Positions 26,394 through 35,905 of a DNA stretch of 64,000 bases are shown in pieces. Below the pieces are notes generated by a model, which had not been told where the DNA came from, did not search any database, and was given only the letters and a program-made list of their open reading frames with translations. Source of the stretch: Dokdonella sp041395345 (GTDB lineage Bacteria; Pseudomonadota; Gammaproteobacteria; Xanthomonadales; Rhodanobacteraceae); the NCBI RefSeq assembly GCF_041395345.1, contig NZ_JAWLAR010000005.1, positions 124,001-188,000 of the forward strand, read 5' to 3'. The translations under genes were made by a program, and so were the position numbers. Every line of letters begins with the position of its first letter. Positions within the stretch are counted from its first letter, which is position 1.

Positions 26394-27488
26394 TCACGAC
26401 CTGGGCATCGACGCCGGATCAAGGGAACCCCATTGTTTCAGGCGCAGGCAGGGTTGTTCCACCCAATGCCACGATGCCATGGCGAGAACCAGGCTGAGGG
26501 GAACCGCAAGCCCGAACAGTTCGAGCGGAGAAACTTCGGGATGCGCAGCCACGACCATCTGCTGCACCGGAAAACCGTACAGGAACAATCCGTATGAATA
26601 GTCTGACCGCCATGGCAGGCGCATTGCGGGAAGCCGCCAGCAGAACCACAGGCTGAAATACCCCAGCGCCAGCATGGTCACAGTTACGAACAGGAACGAC
26701 TTGGCCGTGGCCACCACCAGCACGACGAAAATCGACAAACAGCGCGTCGACAGCGGTATTCGCGATGCAAACATCGCGATGAGGGATGCCATCATGAACA
26801 GCATTGCCAAGGCTGCCTTGTCCTGATGCAACGGCGCGATTGCGACCCAGCCCAACAGACAGTAAAGGACAAACGCCAGCACGACGATCGTAAAAATCCG
26901 CGGCCAGGACAGCATTCCGATTGCCCCGAACAGGGCGATGACGGCGTACATACGCACTTCAAGAGCGAGCGACCACATCGATCCATTGGCGACAAAAGGC
27001 ACCGGATTGCCCGCAAAAAGCCCGGGCAATACGTAGGTCAATCCGATCAGGTCGATATTGCGCAGGACATATTTCACTGTCTGCACATGCTCGAAATACG
27101 CGTGCGGCGATAGTTCGCTGAAGAAGGGACCGATCAGTCCCACGGTGCAGAGCAAACAGACCAGGTAGGCAGGATAGATGCGCAGAATGCGGGCGCGAAG
27201 AAACCGGAAAATTCCTGGATTTCGCAACCAGCTATGCGTTATCAGGCAACCACTCAGCGCAAAGAAAAGGCAGACGCCAATGCTGCCGGCATAGAACCGG
27301 GGGATTGCCCGTGCCAGCAAATCCACGCCGGAATCCGTCGGACCGAGCAGTGCGTAGGCATGACCGTAAATGACCAGCAAGGCCGCAAGGTGTCTCAACA
27401 GCAGCGAATTGTCCGGGCCATTGCCGAGCCGGTCTGCCAGCATCGGCGGGCGAGCCAGCAGTGCGTCGCGAACTGCAGCGGGTTGCAT
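26394..27488 (-). CDS. Acyltransferase 3 family membrane protein
   Basis: This 364-residue integral membrane protein has about ten hydrophobic segments. LLLRHLAALLVIYGHAYAL near residue 30 gives the family's R-H...G-H region, and CLFFALSGCLITHSWLRNP is the conserved second segment. Such proteins move acyl groups (often acetyl) to sugars of LPS, exopolysaccharide or secreted glycans. The substrate here is unknown. It starts at the ATG at 27488, 3 bases after the recG stop, so it is probably co-transcribed with recG. It is an accessory gene in an otherwise housekeeping run. Confidence 0.88.
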   Translation of the reverse strand: MQPAAVRDALLARPPMLADRLGNGPDNSLLLRHLAALLVIYGHAYALLGPTDSGVDLLARAIPRFYAGSIGVCLFFALSGCLITHSWLRNPGIFRFLRARILRIYPAYLVCLLCTVGLIGPFFSELSPHAYFEHVQTVKYVLRNIDLIGLTYVLPGLFAGNPVPFVANGSMWSLALEVRMYAVIALFGAIGMLSWPRIFTIVVLAFVLYCLLGWVAIAPLHQDKAALAMLFMMASLIAMFASRIPLSTRCLSIFVVLVVATAKSFLFVTVTMLALGYFSLWFCWRLPAMRLPWRSDYSYGLFLYGFPVQQMVVAAHPEVSPLELFGLAVPLSLVLAMASWHWVEQPCLRLKQWGSLDPASMPRS

Positions 27489-27491
27489 TCT

Positions 27492-29633
27492 TCAGGCGCC
27501 AGCGAATTCAGAGGCGCTGCCGATCCAGCGTGCAATCAGGCGCTCGCAGCGTTGCGGGTGTTGCGCCAGCAAGGTCTCGCCAATCTGGTGAACCTTGGGC
27601 AGCAAGGCGGCGTCTCTGGCCAGATCGGCAACGCGAAACTCGAGGCGACCGGTCTGCCGGGTGCCCAGCATTTCTCCGGGACCGCGCAGTTCCAGATCCT
27701 TTTCCGCAATCACGAAACCGTCATTGGTCTCACGCATGGCTGTCAGTCGCTCGCGAGCGAGCTGCGACAGTGGCGACTGATAGAGAAGAACGCAGGTCGA
27801 CGCCTGGCTGCCGCGACCGACCCTGCCGCGCAGCTGGTGCAACTGGGCCAGGCCGAGCCGCTCGGCATTTTCTATGACCATCAGGCTCGCGTTGGGCACG
27901 TCGACCCCCACCTCGATGACGGTGGTCGCGACCAGCAGGGCGATCTTGCCACTGCGAAATGCATCCATCACGGACTGCTTTTCGCTCGCCTTCAGACGTC
28001 CGTGGACCAGCCCGATCGGCATTCCCTGCAACTGCTCGGCAAGCTCCGCGTAGGCCACTTCGGCCGCTTGCGCCTCGAGTTGTCCGGTTTCCTCGATCAG
28101 GGTGCAAACCCAGTAGACCTGACGCCCTTCCGCGCAGGCCAGCCGAATGCGCTCGACCACTTCGTCACGGCGCGAAACAGAAAGGGCCACGGTCGTCACC
28201 GGCGTCCTTCCCGGCGGCAACTCGTCAATCACCGATACATCGAGATCGGCATAGGCGGTCATTGCCAGGGTACGTGGTATGGGCGTGGCCGTGAGCACAA
28301 GTTGATGCGGAACGTTGCCGCCCTCGCGACCCTTGTCGCGCAGGGCCAGGCGCTGGTGCACGCCGAACCGGTGCTGTTCATCGATGATGACCAGACCGAG
28401 GTTGCGAAAGCCGACAGCCTGCTGCATGAGCGCATGCGTACCGACGACGATTTGCGCGTCCGCTGCCAGTGCCGCCATGGCCGAAGCACGCGCCTTGCCC
28501 TGCACCTTGCCAGCCAGCCAGACCGGCGTGATGCCAAGCGGCTGCAGCCAGGCGGTCAGGTTGCGCAGGTGCTGCTCGGCAAGCAGTTCGGTCGGCGCCA
28601 TCAGGGCCACCTGATAGCCGGATTCGATCGCCGCCAACGCGGCCCAGGCGGCTACGATGGTCTTGCCCGAGCCGACATCGCCCTGCACGAGGCGAAGCAT
28701 GGGTTCGTCGCGGGCGAGATCCTCGGCGATCTCGGCGCTGACCCTTTGCTGTGCCCCGGTCAGCGCAAATGGCAAGGCCTTGATCAGGGCTTTGCGCAGC
28801 TTGCCGTCGCCGCGCAGTGATGGCGCACCATGCTCGCGGACCTGGGCGCGCAGGCGCTTGAGACTCAGGTGATGGGTCAACAGCTCCTCGAATGCCAGGC
28901 GTCGTTGCGCCGGGTGAGTGCCGAGTGTCAGCGCGGAGACGTCCGCATCGGCCGGTGGTCGATGCACGGTCAGCAAGGCTTCGCGCAGGGACAGCAGATC
29001 CAGGGGCCTGCGCAATGCGTCGGGCACCAGTTCCAGATCCGCGTCCGCCGGAAGCCGGTCCAGCGCCTGCGAGATCAGCGTGGCGATTCGCTTCTGGCCA
29101 AGGCCCTCCGTGGTCGGATAGACCGGTGTCAGCGATTCCTCGACACCCGCATTTGCGGAGAGCACACGCTGGTACTGCGGGTGCACGATTTCGGGACCGT
29201 GGGCTCCGTGGCGAATCTGGCCGAAACAGCGCAGTCGCGTCCCCGGCGTCAATTGCTCGACCTGCGAACGGCGAAAACTGAAGAAGCGCAGGCACAGCGT
29301 CGCGTGCGAATCGTCACTGAGGACCACTCGCAGCTGAGGACGAAAACGGAATCCGCGTTCGACGGCCTCGATCACGCCTTCGATCTGCGCCGATTCGCCA
29401 ATGCGAAGATCGCGAATCGGGGTCAGCCGGGTACGGTCTTCGTAGCGCAGGGGAAGGTGAAACCAGAGGTCCTGGACTCTCTTCAGTCCGATGCGCTGCA
29501 GCGATGCCTCCAGCACCGGACCCACGCCGGCCAGCGCGCCGACCGGAACCAGGCCGGGGTCGCTTGCATTTTCAATGTCGATGGCTGGACGGACGCGTGG
29601 CATCGGCCAAGCATACCCAAGCTCGGCCTGCAT
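27492..29633 (-). CDS. recG: ATP-dependent DNA helicase RecG
   Basis: This helicase of about 713 residues reverses stalled forks and migrates branches. The N-terminal wedge/OB domain contains LWFHLPLRYEDRT. The helicase core has Walker A GDVGSGKT, DEQHRFGVHQR, TATPIPRTLAMT, a second RecA-like domain (VATTVIEVGVDVPNA) and QLRGRVGRG. Two starts are possible (29633 or 29603), neither with a clear ribosome binding site. It follows ridA by 32 bases. The order rpoZ-spoT-...-recG is shared with many gammaproteobacteria. Confidence 0.97.
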   Translation of the reverse strand: MQAELGYAWPMPRVRPAIDIENASDPGLVPVGALAGVGPVLEASLQRIGLKRVQDLWFHLPLRYEDRTRLTPIRDLRIGESAQIEGVIEAVERGFRFRPQLRVVLSDDSHATLCLRFFSFRRSQVEQLTPGTRLRCFGQIRHGAHGPEIVHPQYQRVLSANAGVEESLTPVYPTTEGLGQKRIATLISQALDRLPADADLELVPDALRRPLDLLSLREALLTVHRPPADADVSALTLGTHPAQRRLAFEELLTHHLSLKRLRAQVREHGAPSLRGDGKLRKALIKALPFALTGAQQRVSAEIAEDLARDEPMLRLVQGDVGSGKTIVAAWAALAAIESGYQVALMAPTELLAEQHLRNLTAWLQPLGITPVWLAGKVQGKARASAMAALAADAQIVVGTHALMQQAVGFRNLGLVIIDEQHRFGVHQRLALRDKGREGGNVPHQLVLTATPIPRTLAMTAYADLDVSVIDELPPGRTPVTTVALSVSRRDEVVERIRLACAEGRQVYWVCTLIEETGQLEAQAAEVAYAELAEQLQGMPIGLVHGRLKASEKQSVMDAFRSGKIALLVATTVIEVGVDVPNASLMVIENAERLGLAQLHQLRGRVGRGSQASTCVLLYQSPLSQLARERLTAMRETNDGFVIAEKDLELRGPGEMLGTRQTGRLEFRVADLARDAALLPKVHQIGETLLAQHPQRCERLIARWIGSASEFAGA

Positions 29634-29665
29634 TTTTCACAAGCTGGCAGAATCTACGCGACCGT

Positions 29666-30052
29666 TCAATCGACAACAGCGACCAGATCGATCTCGACCT
29701 GCGATGCCTTCGGCAGCGCGGCCACGCCGATGGTCGAGCGCGCCGGATACGGCTCGCTGAAGTATTGCTTCATCACGTCGTTGACCGCCGCGAAGTTGCC
29801 GAGGTCGGTCATGTAGATGCCGACGCGGGCGACCTGATCGAATGAAAGCCCTGCTGCGACAAGCACGGCCTTCAGATTCTTGAAGACCTGGTGGGCCTGA
29901 AGACTGATGTCGCCCTCCACGAGCTCGCCGGTGCTCGGATCGATCGGGGTCTGACCGGACAGGTACACGGTGTTGCCGACCTGCACCGCCTGGGAATACG
30001 GGCCAATCGCCTTGGGAGCGTGGTCGGAATGGATGATGCGCCGTTGTGACAT
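29666..30052 (-). CDS. ridA: RidA family reactive-intermediate deaminase
   Basis: This 128-residue cytoplasmic protein hydrolyses enamine/imine intermediates made by PLP enzymes. KAIGPYSQAVQVGNTVYLSG and the late arginine loop (EPYPARSTIGVAALPK), which binds the substrate carboxylate, are intact. It sits between spoT and recG, 15 bases after the spoT stop. Confidence 0.95.
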   Translation of the reverse strand: MSQRRIIHSDHAPKAIGPYSQAVQVGNTVYLSGQTPIDPSTGELVEGDISLQAHQVFKNLKAVLVAAGLSFDQVARVGIYMTDLGNFAAVNDVMKQYFSEPYPARSTIGVAALPKASQVEIDLVAVVD

Positions 30053-30067
30053 GCTGGATTCCTCGAT

Positions 30068-32230
30068 TCAGACGGGATGGCGATAGACGGTATTGACGAC
30101 GGCCAGGCGACGCACCCCGCGCATGACGTCGGCAAGATGCTTGCGATTGGCGACTTCGATCGTGAACAGCAAGGTGGCCGACATCAGGTCGCGCTCCTTG
30201 TACTCGACGTTTTCGATATTCGAATTGGCCTGCGCGACGGCGGCGGCGACCTGGGCCAGCACACCGGGCTTGTTGGCCACGATGATGCGGAGTTCGACGC
30301 GATAGTCGCCGCTGACGCTGGTATCCCAGGCGATCTCCACGCAGCGCTCCGGCGACTTGCGGAATTCCGGCATATTCGGGCATTCCAGCCGGTGCACGAC
30401 GATGCCCTTGCCGGCCGACAGGTAACCCATGATCTCGTCGCCGGGCACCGGATGACAGCAGTTGCCGAAGCTGAGCACGCCGCGCTCGGCGCCGGTGATC
30501 AGGATCTTCTCGGCCGGATGCGAACCCTGCCCTCCCGAAACCTCGTCGTGCAGCTGGAGCAGCGACCGGGCTACCTGCTCGGCGGTGCGGTTGCCCAGGG
30601 CAATATCGGCCAGCAGGTCTTCCAGCGCGCGCAGCTTGTGATCCTCGAGATAGCGGGCCAGCTGATCGGGTGGCAACACCTCCAGCGACGCACCCAGCGC
30701 GTCCATCGCCCGGTCGAGCATGCGATGGCCGAGCTCGATGGCGTCTTCGTGCTGGAGGCGCTTGAGGAAGTGCCGGATCGCTGTGCGCGCCTTTGCACTG
30801 ACGACCCACTCCAGCCATTGCGTGCTCGGCACGGCGGATGGCGCGGTGATGATCTCGACCGATTGTCCGCTGCTCAAGCGCGTGCGCAGCGGCGCCAGCT
30901 TCTTGTCCACGCGCGCGGCGACGGCATGGCTGCCCACGTCAGTATGCACGGCGTAGGCGAAATCGAGGGCTGTGGCATTGCGCGGCAAGGCAAGGATCTG
31001 GCCGCGCGGAGTGAACAGGTAGACCTCGTCGGGGAAAAGGTCGACCTTGACGCTTTCGATGAATTCCAGCGAAGAAGGCGTGCGATTCTGTTCGTCGACG
31101 AGACCGGAAACCCATTCCCGCGCCCTGCTCTGCGCGCTGTTGGCCGGGCCCGAGTCGTTCTTGTAGGCCCAATGCGCAGCGACGCCGCGGTCGGCAACTG
31201 CGTCCATGTCCTCGGTGCGAATCTGTATCTCGATGGGTTCGCTGAACGGCCCGAACAGGACGGTGTGCAGCGACTGGTAGCCATTCGCCTTGGGGATCGC
31301 GATGAAATCGCGGAAGCGGCCATCGAGCGGCTTGAACAACGAATGTACGGCACCGAGCGTCACGTAACACTGGGTGACCGAATCGACGACGACTCGGAAC
31401 CCGAAGACATCCATGACCTGGGCGAAGGATTTCTGCTCGTTCCGCATCTTGCGGTAGATGCTGTACGGAGACTTGATCCGGCTGATCGTCCGATGCGCGA
31501 TGTTCTCGGCGTCCAGGCGCGCATCAAGCGCGGCCTCGATCTTGGCCATGGCTTCGCGGCGGTTGCCCAGCGCCGTTCGAATCCGCGAGGCGATGACGCG
31601 ATGACGATCCGGGTGCATGGCGCGAAAGCCGAGATCCTGCAGCTCGGACTTGAACCGGTTCATGCCGAGGCGCTGGGCAATCGGCGCGTAGATCTCCAGT
31701 GTCTCGAGCGCAATGCGCCGACGCGAAGCCGGCTCCATCGAGCCCAGCGTGCGCATGTTGTGCAGGCGATCGGCCAGCTTGATCAGGATGACGCGAAGAT
31801 CGCGGGCCATGGCCAGCAGCATCTTGCGAAAACTTTCCGCTGCGGCTTCCTGGCGGCTCTTGAAGTGCAGCTGATCGAGCTTGGTGACGCCATCGACCAG
31901 TTCGCTGACCGTACTGCCGAACTCGCCGGTCAGCTCTTCGGCGCTGAGGTGGGTGTCTTCGAGCGTGTCGTGCAGGATCGCAGCGATGATCGTCTCTGCG
32001 TCCATGCCGAGATCGGCCAGAATGCTGGCCACGGCTACAGGGTGGGTAATGTAGGGCTCGCCGCTCTTGCGGGTCTGTCCCTCATGAGCCAGTGCGCCCA
32101 CTTCGTAGGCACGGCGCACTCGCGCGATCTGGTCCTCGGGCAGATAGACAGCGAGCTTGTCTTCCAGAGCAAGCAGGTATGGCGGCAAGCCACCGCGCCT
32201 GTCTGCTTGCGAATCTGCCGTCGCCTTCAT
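30068..32230 (-). CDS. spoT: Bifunctional (p)ppGpp synthetase/hydrolase SpoT
   Basis: This 720-residue enzyme makes and degrades the alarmone (p)ppGpp. The HD hydrolase domain is intact (HPVAVASILADLG, HDTLEDT). The synthetase domain has KSPYSIYRKM, DVFGFRVVV, YQSLHTVL and EIQIRT. TGS (FTPRGQILALPRNATALDFAY), a helical region and a C-terminal ACT domain follow. The ATG at 32230 is chosen over a GTG at 32236 because the GTG lies inside the GAGGTG binding site. It is the only RelA/SpoT homolog in the window and is downstream of rpoZ in the usual order. Confidence 0.97.
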   Translation of the reverse strand: MKATADSQADRRGGLPPYLLALEDKLAVYLPEDQIARVRRAYEVGALAHEGQTRKSGEPYITHPVAVASILADLGMDAETIIAAILHDTLEDTHLSAEELTGEFGSTVSELVDGVTKLDQLHFKSRQEAAAESFRKMLLAMARDLRVILIKLADRLHNMRTLGSMEPASRRRIALETLEIYAPIAQRLGMNRFKSELQDLGFRAMHPDRHRVIASRIRTALGNRREAMAKIEAALDARLDAENIAHRTISRIKSPYSIYRKMRNEQKSFAQVMDVFGFRVVVDSVTQCYVTLGAVHSLFKPLDGRFRDFIAIPKANGYQSLHTVLFGPFSEPIEIQIRTEDMDAVADRGVAAHWAYKNDSGPANSAQSRAREWVSGLVDEQNRTPSSLEFIESVKVDLFPDEVYLFTPRGQILALPRNATALDFAYAVHTDVGSHAVAARVDKKLAPLRTRLSSGQSVEIITAPSAVPSTQWLEWVVSAKARTAIRHFLKRLQHEDAIELGHRMLDRAMDALGASLEVLPPDQLARYLEDHKLRALEDLLADIALGNRTAEQVARSLLQLHDEVSGGQGSHPAEKILITGAERGVLSFGNCCHPVPGDEIMGYLSAGKGIVVHRLECPNMPEFRKSPERCVEIAWDTSVSGDYRVELRIIVANKPGVLAQVAAAVAQANSNIENVEYKERDLMSATLLFTIEVANRKHLADVMRGVRRLAVVNTVYRHPV

Positions 32231-32299
32231 AGCCACCTCAATGTCGCGTCGGTTCAGTCCGCCGCGTGATGGCCGGTACGGCAGCCGGGCAGGATCAAA

Positions 32300-32593
32300 T
32301 TAAAGATCGTCGCCGGCTTTGCCCAGATCATCGTCCACTTCAGCCGCCGCCCATTCCAGCGCCTCGCGCTCGGCCCGTTCACGGGTCTGGCGATCGATTT
32401 CGTCGATCATGGCCTGGTCAACCTTGCGTGCCGCGATTTCGCGAAGCGACACCACGGTCGGCTTGTCATTCAGTGCATCCACCGTGGGATCGGCTCCCTT
32501 GGCCAACTGACGCGCGCGCTTGGTCGCCATCAACACGAGTTCAAATCGGTTGTCCACGACCGAAAGACAATCTTCTACGGTAATACGCGCCAT
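32300..32593 (-). CDS. rpoZ: DNA-directed RNA polymerase omega subunit
   Basis: This 97-residue protein begins MARITVEDCLSVVDNRFELV, followed by KRARQLAKG. That is the conserved omega core that supports beta-prime folding and ppGpp binding site 1. The C-terminus is acidic. It is the first gene of rpoZ-spoT-ridA-recG, with a promoter at 32641-32670. Confidence 0.97.
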   Translation of the reverse strand: MARITVEDCLSVVDNRFELVLMATKRARQLAKGADPTVDALNDKPTVVSLREIAARKVDQAMIDEIDRQTRERAEREALEWAAAEVDDDLGKAGDDL

Positions 32594-32640
32594 CAGTGAC
32601 TAGCCTCTTGAGGAATCGATACAGCATCGGTTTGGCGGCT

Positions 32641-32670
32641 ATTGTAGCGGGCCGGAATTGTGCAGTGCAA
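32641..32670 (-). promoter_or_regulatory. Sigma70-type promoter for rpoZ-spoT
   Basis: On the minus strand, TTGCAC (32665-32670) and TACAAT (32641-32646) are 18 bases apart, about 48 bases ahead of the rpoZ ATG. Confidence 0.5.
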
Positions 32671-32775
32671 ACAAGACCCGTCCCATGGCCCGTTCTGGCA
32701 GAGACTTGAGTCGCTGGCGGTTCACCCCATCTGGCATATCTTGTGTCATCCCCAGCCATTCAGGATCCCTGCAAG

Positions 32776-33600
32776 ATGCAGTCGCGTGTCGGCTTGCCAC
32801 TTCGTCGCACCAGTCTGGTCCTGGCCAGCCTGCTGGCCGTGGCTGGCTGCGCAATGAGCCCGCCGCGAACGGACGATCCGTGGGAAAAGGTCAATCGAAA
32901 GGTCTACCGATTCAATGACAAGGTCGATCGGGCCGTCATCCGGCCCACGGCGAAGGCCTATCGTACGGTCACAACCCCGGGATTGCGTCGCGCCCTGAGC
33001 AATTTTTTCGCCAATGTGCGCATGCCGATCACGATCGCCAACGACATGCTGCAAGGGGATATCAAGGACGCCTTGCGCGGAACCGGCCGAATGGTCATCA
33101 ATTCGACCGTTGGCCTGCTCGGTTTTTTCGATCCGGCCACCCGAATGAAGATCCCCGCCCAGGAGACCGATTTTGCCGCGACACTGGCCCAATGGGGCGT
33201 CGGTGAGGGCCCTTACATCGTGCTGCCGCTGATGGGCTCGACCAGTTTGCGTGATGTCTGGCGCTTTCCTGTCGACGGCTATTTCTTCGACCCCATGACG
33301 AACTACGTGCAAAACAGGAACCAGCCCCTCGGCCAGGAACACTGGCCGCAGCTCCTTTACCTGATCACGCTCAGGGCCAGAGCGCTGGATGCCGAGGCGC
33401 TGACCGACGGGATTTATGACCCCTATGTGTTTTACCGGGATGCCTACCGCCAGCGACGCCTCTATCTGAATTACGACGGCCAGCCGCCACTCGATGCGAT
33501 CCAGCAGATGCAGGGAATTGAGGAAGAGGATTTCGAATCCCTGCTCGAGCAGCAACGTGAATACGAGAAATCGCAGAACGACAACAACAATTCACCGTAG
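32776..33600 (+). CDS. mlaA: MlaA (VacJ) outer-membrane lipoprotein of phospholipid transport
   Basis: This 274-residue protein removes misplaced phospholipids from the outer leaflet. The lipobox is LLAVAGC (Cys about 24). The mature part starts with DPWEKVNRKVYRFNDKVDRA, followed by NFFANVRMPITIANDMLQG, DFAATLAQWGVGEGPYIVLP and the hydrophobic ridge region. The C-terminus is acidic and Gln/Asn-rich. The ATG at 32776 was chosen over a GTG at 32743. It is on the opposite strand to, and convergent with, mlaB-F, so the Mla system is in two transcripts. Confidence 0.95.
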   Translation: MQSRVGLPLRRTSLVLASLLAVAGCAMSPPRTDDPWEKVNRKVYRFNDKVDRAVIRPTAKAYRTVTTPGLRRALSNFFANVRMPITIANDMLQGDIKDALRGTGRMVINSTVGLLGFFDPATRMKIPAQETDFAATLAQWGVGEGPYIVLPLMGSTSLRDVWRFPVDGYFFDPMTNYVQNRNQPLGQEHWPQLLYLITLRARALDAEALTDGIYDPYVFYRDAYRQRRLYLNYDGQPPLDAIQQMQGIEEEDFESLLEQQREYEKSQNDNNNSP

Positions 33601-33627
33601 AGCTCCGTCGCGCGGGAGAAGCTCCGC

Positions 33628-33945
33628 TCAACCCGATGGCGTCGGCGCCGCATCCAGCAGGCTTTCGACATCGCTGAGTCGCGCAAGCGCCCGCAGTTGA
33701 TCGGAAATTCCGCTGTAGTGAACGCCCTTGCCCTGCTTGCGCGCACGCCCGGCCCAGGCGATCAGAACGGCCAGGGTCACGCTGTCCGCGGTGGTCAGCG
33801 CGCTCACATCCACTTCCATCCCGGGGCCATCACCACTCAACAACAAGCCCAGCTCGAAGACTTCGGCGGCGTTCTCGACATCGATGCGTCCGCTGATGCG
33901 CGCCCGACCCGGCCCTGCAGACTCAAGAGAAAAACCCGCGCTCAC
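33628..33945 (-). CDS. mlaB: MlaB-type STAS domain protein
   Basis: This 105-residue cytoplasmic protein is a single STAS domain (ARISGRIDVENAAEVFELG, then DVSALTTADSVTLAVLIAW). MlaB binds and regulates the ATPase MlaF. The start is GTG at 33945, overlapping the mlaC stop by 4 bases. It is the last gene of mlaFEDCB. Confidence 0.9.
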   Translation of the reverse strand: MSAGFSLESAGPGRARISGRIDVENAAEVFELGLLLSGDGPGMEVDVSALTTADSVTLAVLIAWAGRARKQGKGVHYSGISDQLRALARLSDVESLLDAAPTPSG

Positions 33946-34586
33946 GGGCTGCTGGCCGGTTTTTCCATGCTCTCCAGAGCACTGGCACCCTGGGTTTCCA
34001 GCCGAGCTATCAGCGCATCAAGGCTGCTTCCCTGGATCTCGGCATCGACCTGATTGCGATAGTTCGTGATGTAGGAAATACCCTCGATGATGACGTCATA
34101 GGCTTTCCATTGATCGTCGGCGGTCCTGCGGAACGCGTAGTCCACCGAAACGGTCTTGCCGTCGGCCAGGACCACCTCGGTTCGCACGATTGAACGCTTG
34201 TCGTTGAGCTCGCCCTTGAACGGCTGCACGCGGACGTTTCCACGCGTGTAGTTGAGCAGCCCTTCGGCATAGCGATTGGCGATGGAGCTGTAAAAGGCCC
34301 TGGCGAACCGGGATCGCTGCTCGGGCGAGGCCGCGCGCGCGTGGCGGCCGAGCACCAGCAGCGAGGCGTAGTCGATGTCGAAATGCGGCAGCAGGATCGC
34401 ATCGATTTCACGGACCAGGCGATCATGATCGTTCTTCAGTTCTTCGCGCCGCGATCCGATCGCGCTGGCGAGATCGTCGGCGATCCGCTGCACGACCATC
34501 TCCGGCGAAAGCGCCTCGGCCCGAAGGGTCGTGGCCGCAGCCAGCGCTGCCACCAGCGCGAACAGCCACACCATGGATCGCTGCAT
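33942..34586 (-). CDS. mlaC: MlaC periplasmic phospholipid-binding protein
   Basis: This 214-residue protein has a signal peptide (MVWLFALVAALAAATTLRAEA). The Tgt2/MlaC domain contains ILLPHFDIDYASLLVLGRH, FYSSIANRYAEGLLNYT and DGKTVSVDYAFRRT. It shuttles phospholipid between MlaA and the MlaFEDB complex. It starts 12 bases after mlaD. Confidence 0.94.
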   Translation of the reverse strand: MQRSMVWLFALVAALAAATTLRAEALSPEMVVQRIADDLASAIGSRREELKNDHDRLVREIDAILLPHFDIDYASLLVLGRHARAASPEQRSRFARAFYSSIANRYAEGLLNYTRGNVRVQPFKGELNDKRSIVRTEVVLADGKTVSVDYAFRRTADDQWKAYDVIIEGISYITNYRNQVDAEIQGSSLDALIARLETQGASALESMEKPASSP

Positions 34587-34597
34587 GTCCTGCCCTC

Positions 34598-35125
34598 CTA
34601 GGGGTCTTCGGCGGGTACTTTGGCGGAAGCCGGTTCGGCGTCGACAGACTCGGCGTCGGATTCGGGCTTGTCGCCACTGACCAGAAACTTGCCAATCAGG
34701 TCCTCAAGTTGCATCGAGGACTGGGTCAGGATGACTTCATCCCCATCGGCGAACATGATCGGCGAGCCTCCCGGCTGGATGCCAACGTACTGGTCTCCGA
34801 GTAAACCACTGGTGAATATCGCTGCCGCCGAATCGTCAGGAAGCTCCCGGTAACGGCTGTCGATGGCCAGCAGGACCACGGCTTCGAGTGTTTGCTGGTC
34901 CAGTTCGATCGATCGCACAGAACCAATGCGGACTCCGGCCAGTTTCACCGGAGCGCGCAGCTTGAGCTGGCCGATATTGCCGAAGCGTGCCTTCAACAGG
35001 TAGCTGTCGCCCTGGCTGTAGTTGGCCACCGATGTTGTCTGCATGGCCAGATAGGCGAGCGCGGCGAAGCCGAGAACGATGAACAGGCCGGTGCCGATAT
35101 GGAAGGATTGTCTGTGCTGGCTCAT
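34598..35125 (-). CDS. mlaD: MlaD MCE-domain protein
   Basis: This 175-residue inner-membrane protein has one N-terminal helix (GTGLFIVLGFAALAYLAMQ) and one MCE domain (YLLKARFGNIGQLKLRAPVK, LAGVRIGSV, TSGLLGDQYVGIQPGGS). MlaD forms a hexameric ring that carries lipid through the periplasm. The C-terminal tail is Glu/Pro/Ala-rich. It lies between mlaE and mlaC. Confidence 0.95.
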   Translation of the reverse strand: MSQHRQSFHIGTGLFIVLGFAALAYLAMQTTSVANYSQGDSYLLKARFGNIGQLKLRAPVKLAGVRIGSVRSIELDQQTLEAVVLLAIDSRYRELPDDSAAAIFTSGLLGDQYVGIQPGGSPIMFADGDEVILTQSSMQLEDLIGKFLVSGDKPESDAESVDAEPASAKVPAEDP

Positions 35126-35137
35126 GGTCGGGTCCGG

Positions 35138-35905
35138 TCACATCAGGAAAGCGGTCATCACGAAATCGAGGGCTAGCACGATGATCGAGGAGGAAACCAC
35201 CGTGCGGGTGGTGGCGTAGGCCACGCCTTCACTGGTCGGCGCAGTCGTATAGCCCTGGAAAGTGGCCGTCAGTGCAACCACGGCGCCAAACGCCGTGCTT
35301 TTCCACAGGCCGTTGGCGAAATCCTTCCAGACATCGACATTGGCGGTCATGTTGCCCCAGAACGTGCCGTTGTCGAGTCCCAGCCAACTGACCCCGACCA
35401 GTTGGGCACCGAGAATGCCGAGTGCGCTGAAGATGCAGGCAAGCAGCGGCATGGCGACGATTCCGGCCATGAACCGCGGCGCCACGACATAGGACATCGG
35501 ATCGACCGCCATCATTTCCATCGCCGAGAGCTGGTCGGTAGCGCGCATCAATCCGATCTCGGCCGTCATCGAGGTACCTGCCCGCCCGGCAAACAGCAGG
35601 GCGGTAACCACCGGACCCAGCTCGCGAAACAGCGAAAGCGCGACGACCGTGCCCAGCGCGGCTGTGCCGCCGAACTTGGCCAGGGTGTAGTAAAGCTGCA
35701 GAGCCAGCACCATGCCGACGAACAGCCCGCAGGTCATGATGATGATCAGGCTCATCGCGCCGACGAACCAGATCTGGCGCAAGGTTTCGCGCAGATGACG
35801 CAGGCTGCCAGGGATCGCCGCCAGAATGGCCAGCAGAAACAGTCCCGCCTCTCCGACCTCGGCCAGTGCGCTCGCGACAGGGCCCGGTTTGCGGTTCGGG
35901 TTCAT
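35138..35905 (-). CDS. mlaE: MlaE phospholipid ABC transporter permease
   Basis: This 255-residue integral membrane protein of the MlaE/ABC permease family has LSLFRELGPVVTALLFAGRAG, SAMEMMAVDPMSYVVAPRFM and about five to six membrane helices. It overlaps the mlaF stop by 4 bases. It forms the membrane part of MlaFEDB. Confidence 0.95.
   Translation of the reverse strand: MNPNRKPGPVASALAEVGEAGLFLLAILAAIPGSLRHLRETLRQIWFVGAMSLIIIMTCGLFVGMVLALQLYYTLAKFGGTAALGTVVALSLFRELGPVVTALLFAGRAGTSMTAEIGLMRATDQLSAMEMMAVDPMSYVVAPRFMAGIVAMPLLACIFSALGILGAQLVGVSWLGLDNGTFWGNMTANVDVWKDFANGLWKSTAFGAVVALTATFQGYTTAPTSEGVAYATTRTVVSSSIIVLALDFVMTAFLM

Noticed and set aside
30077..32269. Plus-strand open frame of about 730 codons opposite spoT
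   Set aside because: The real SpoT domains are on the other strand; no motif or binding site supports this frame.
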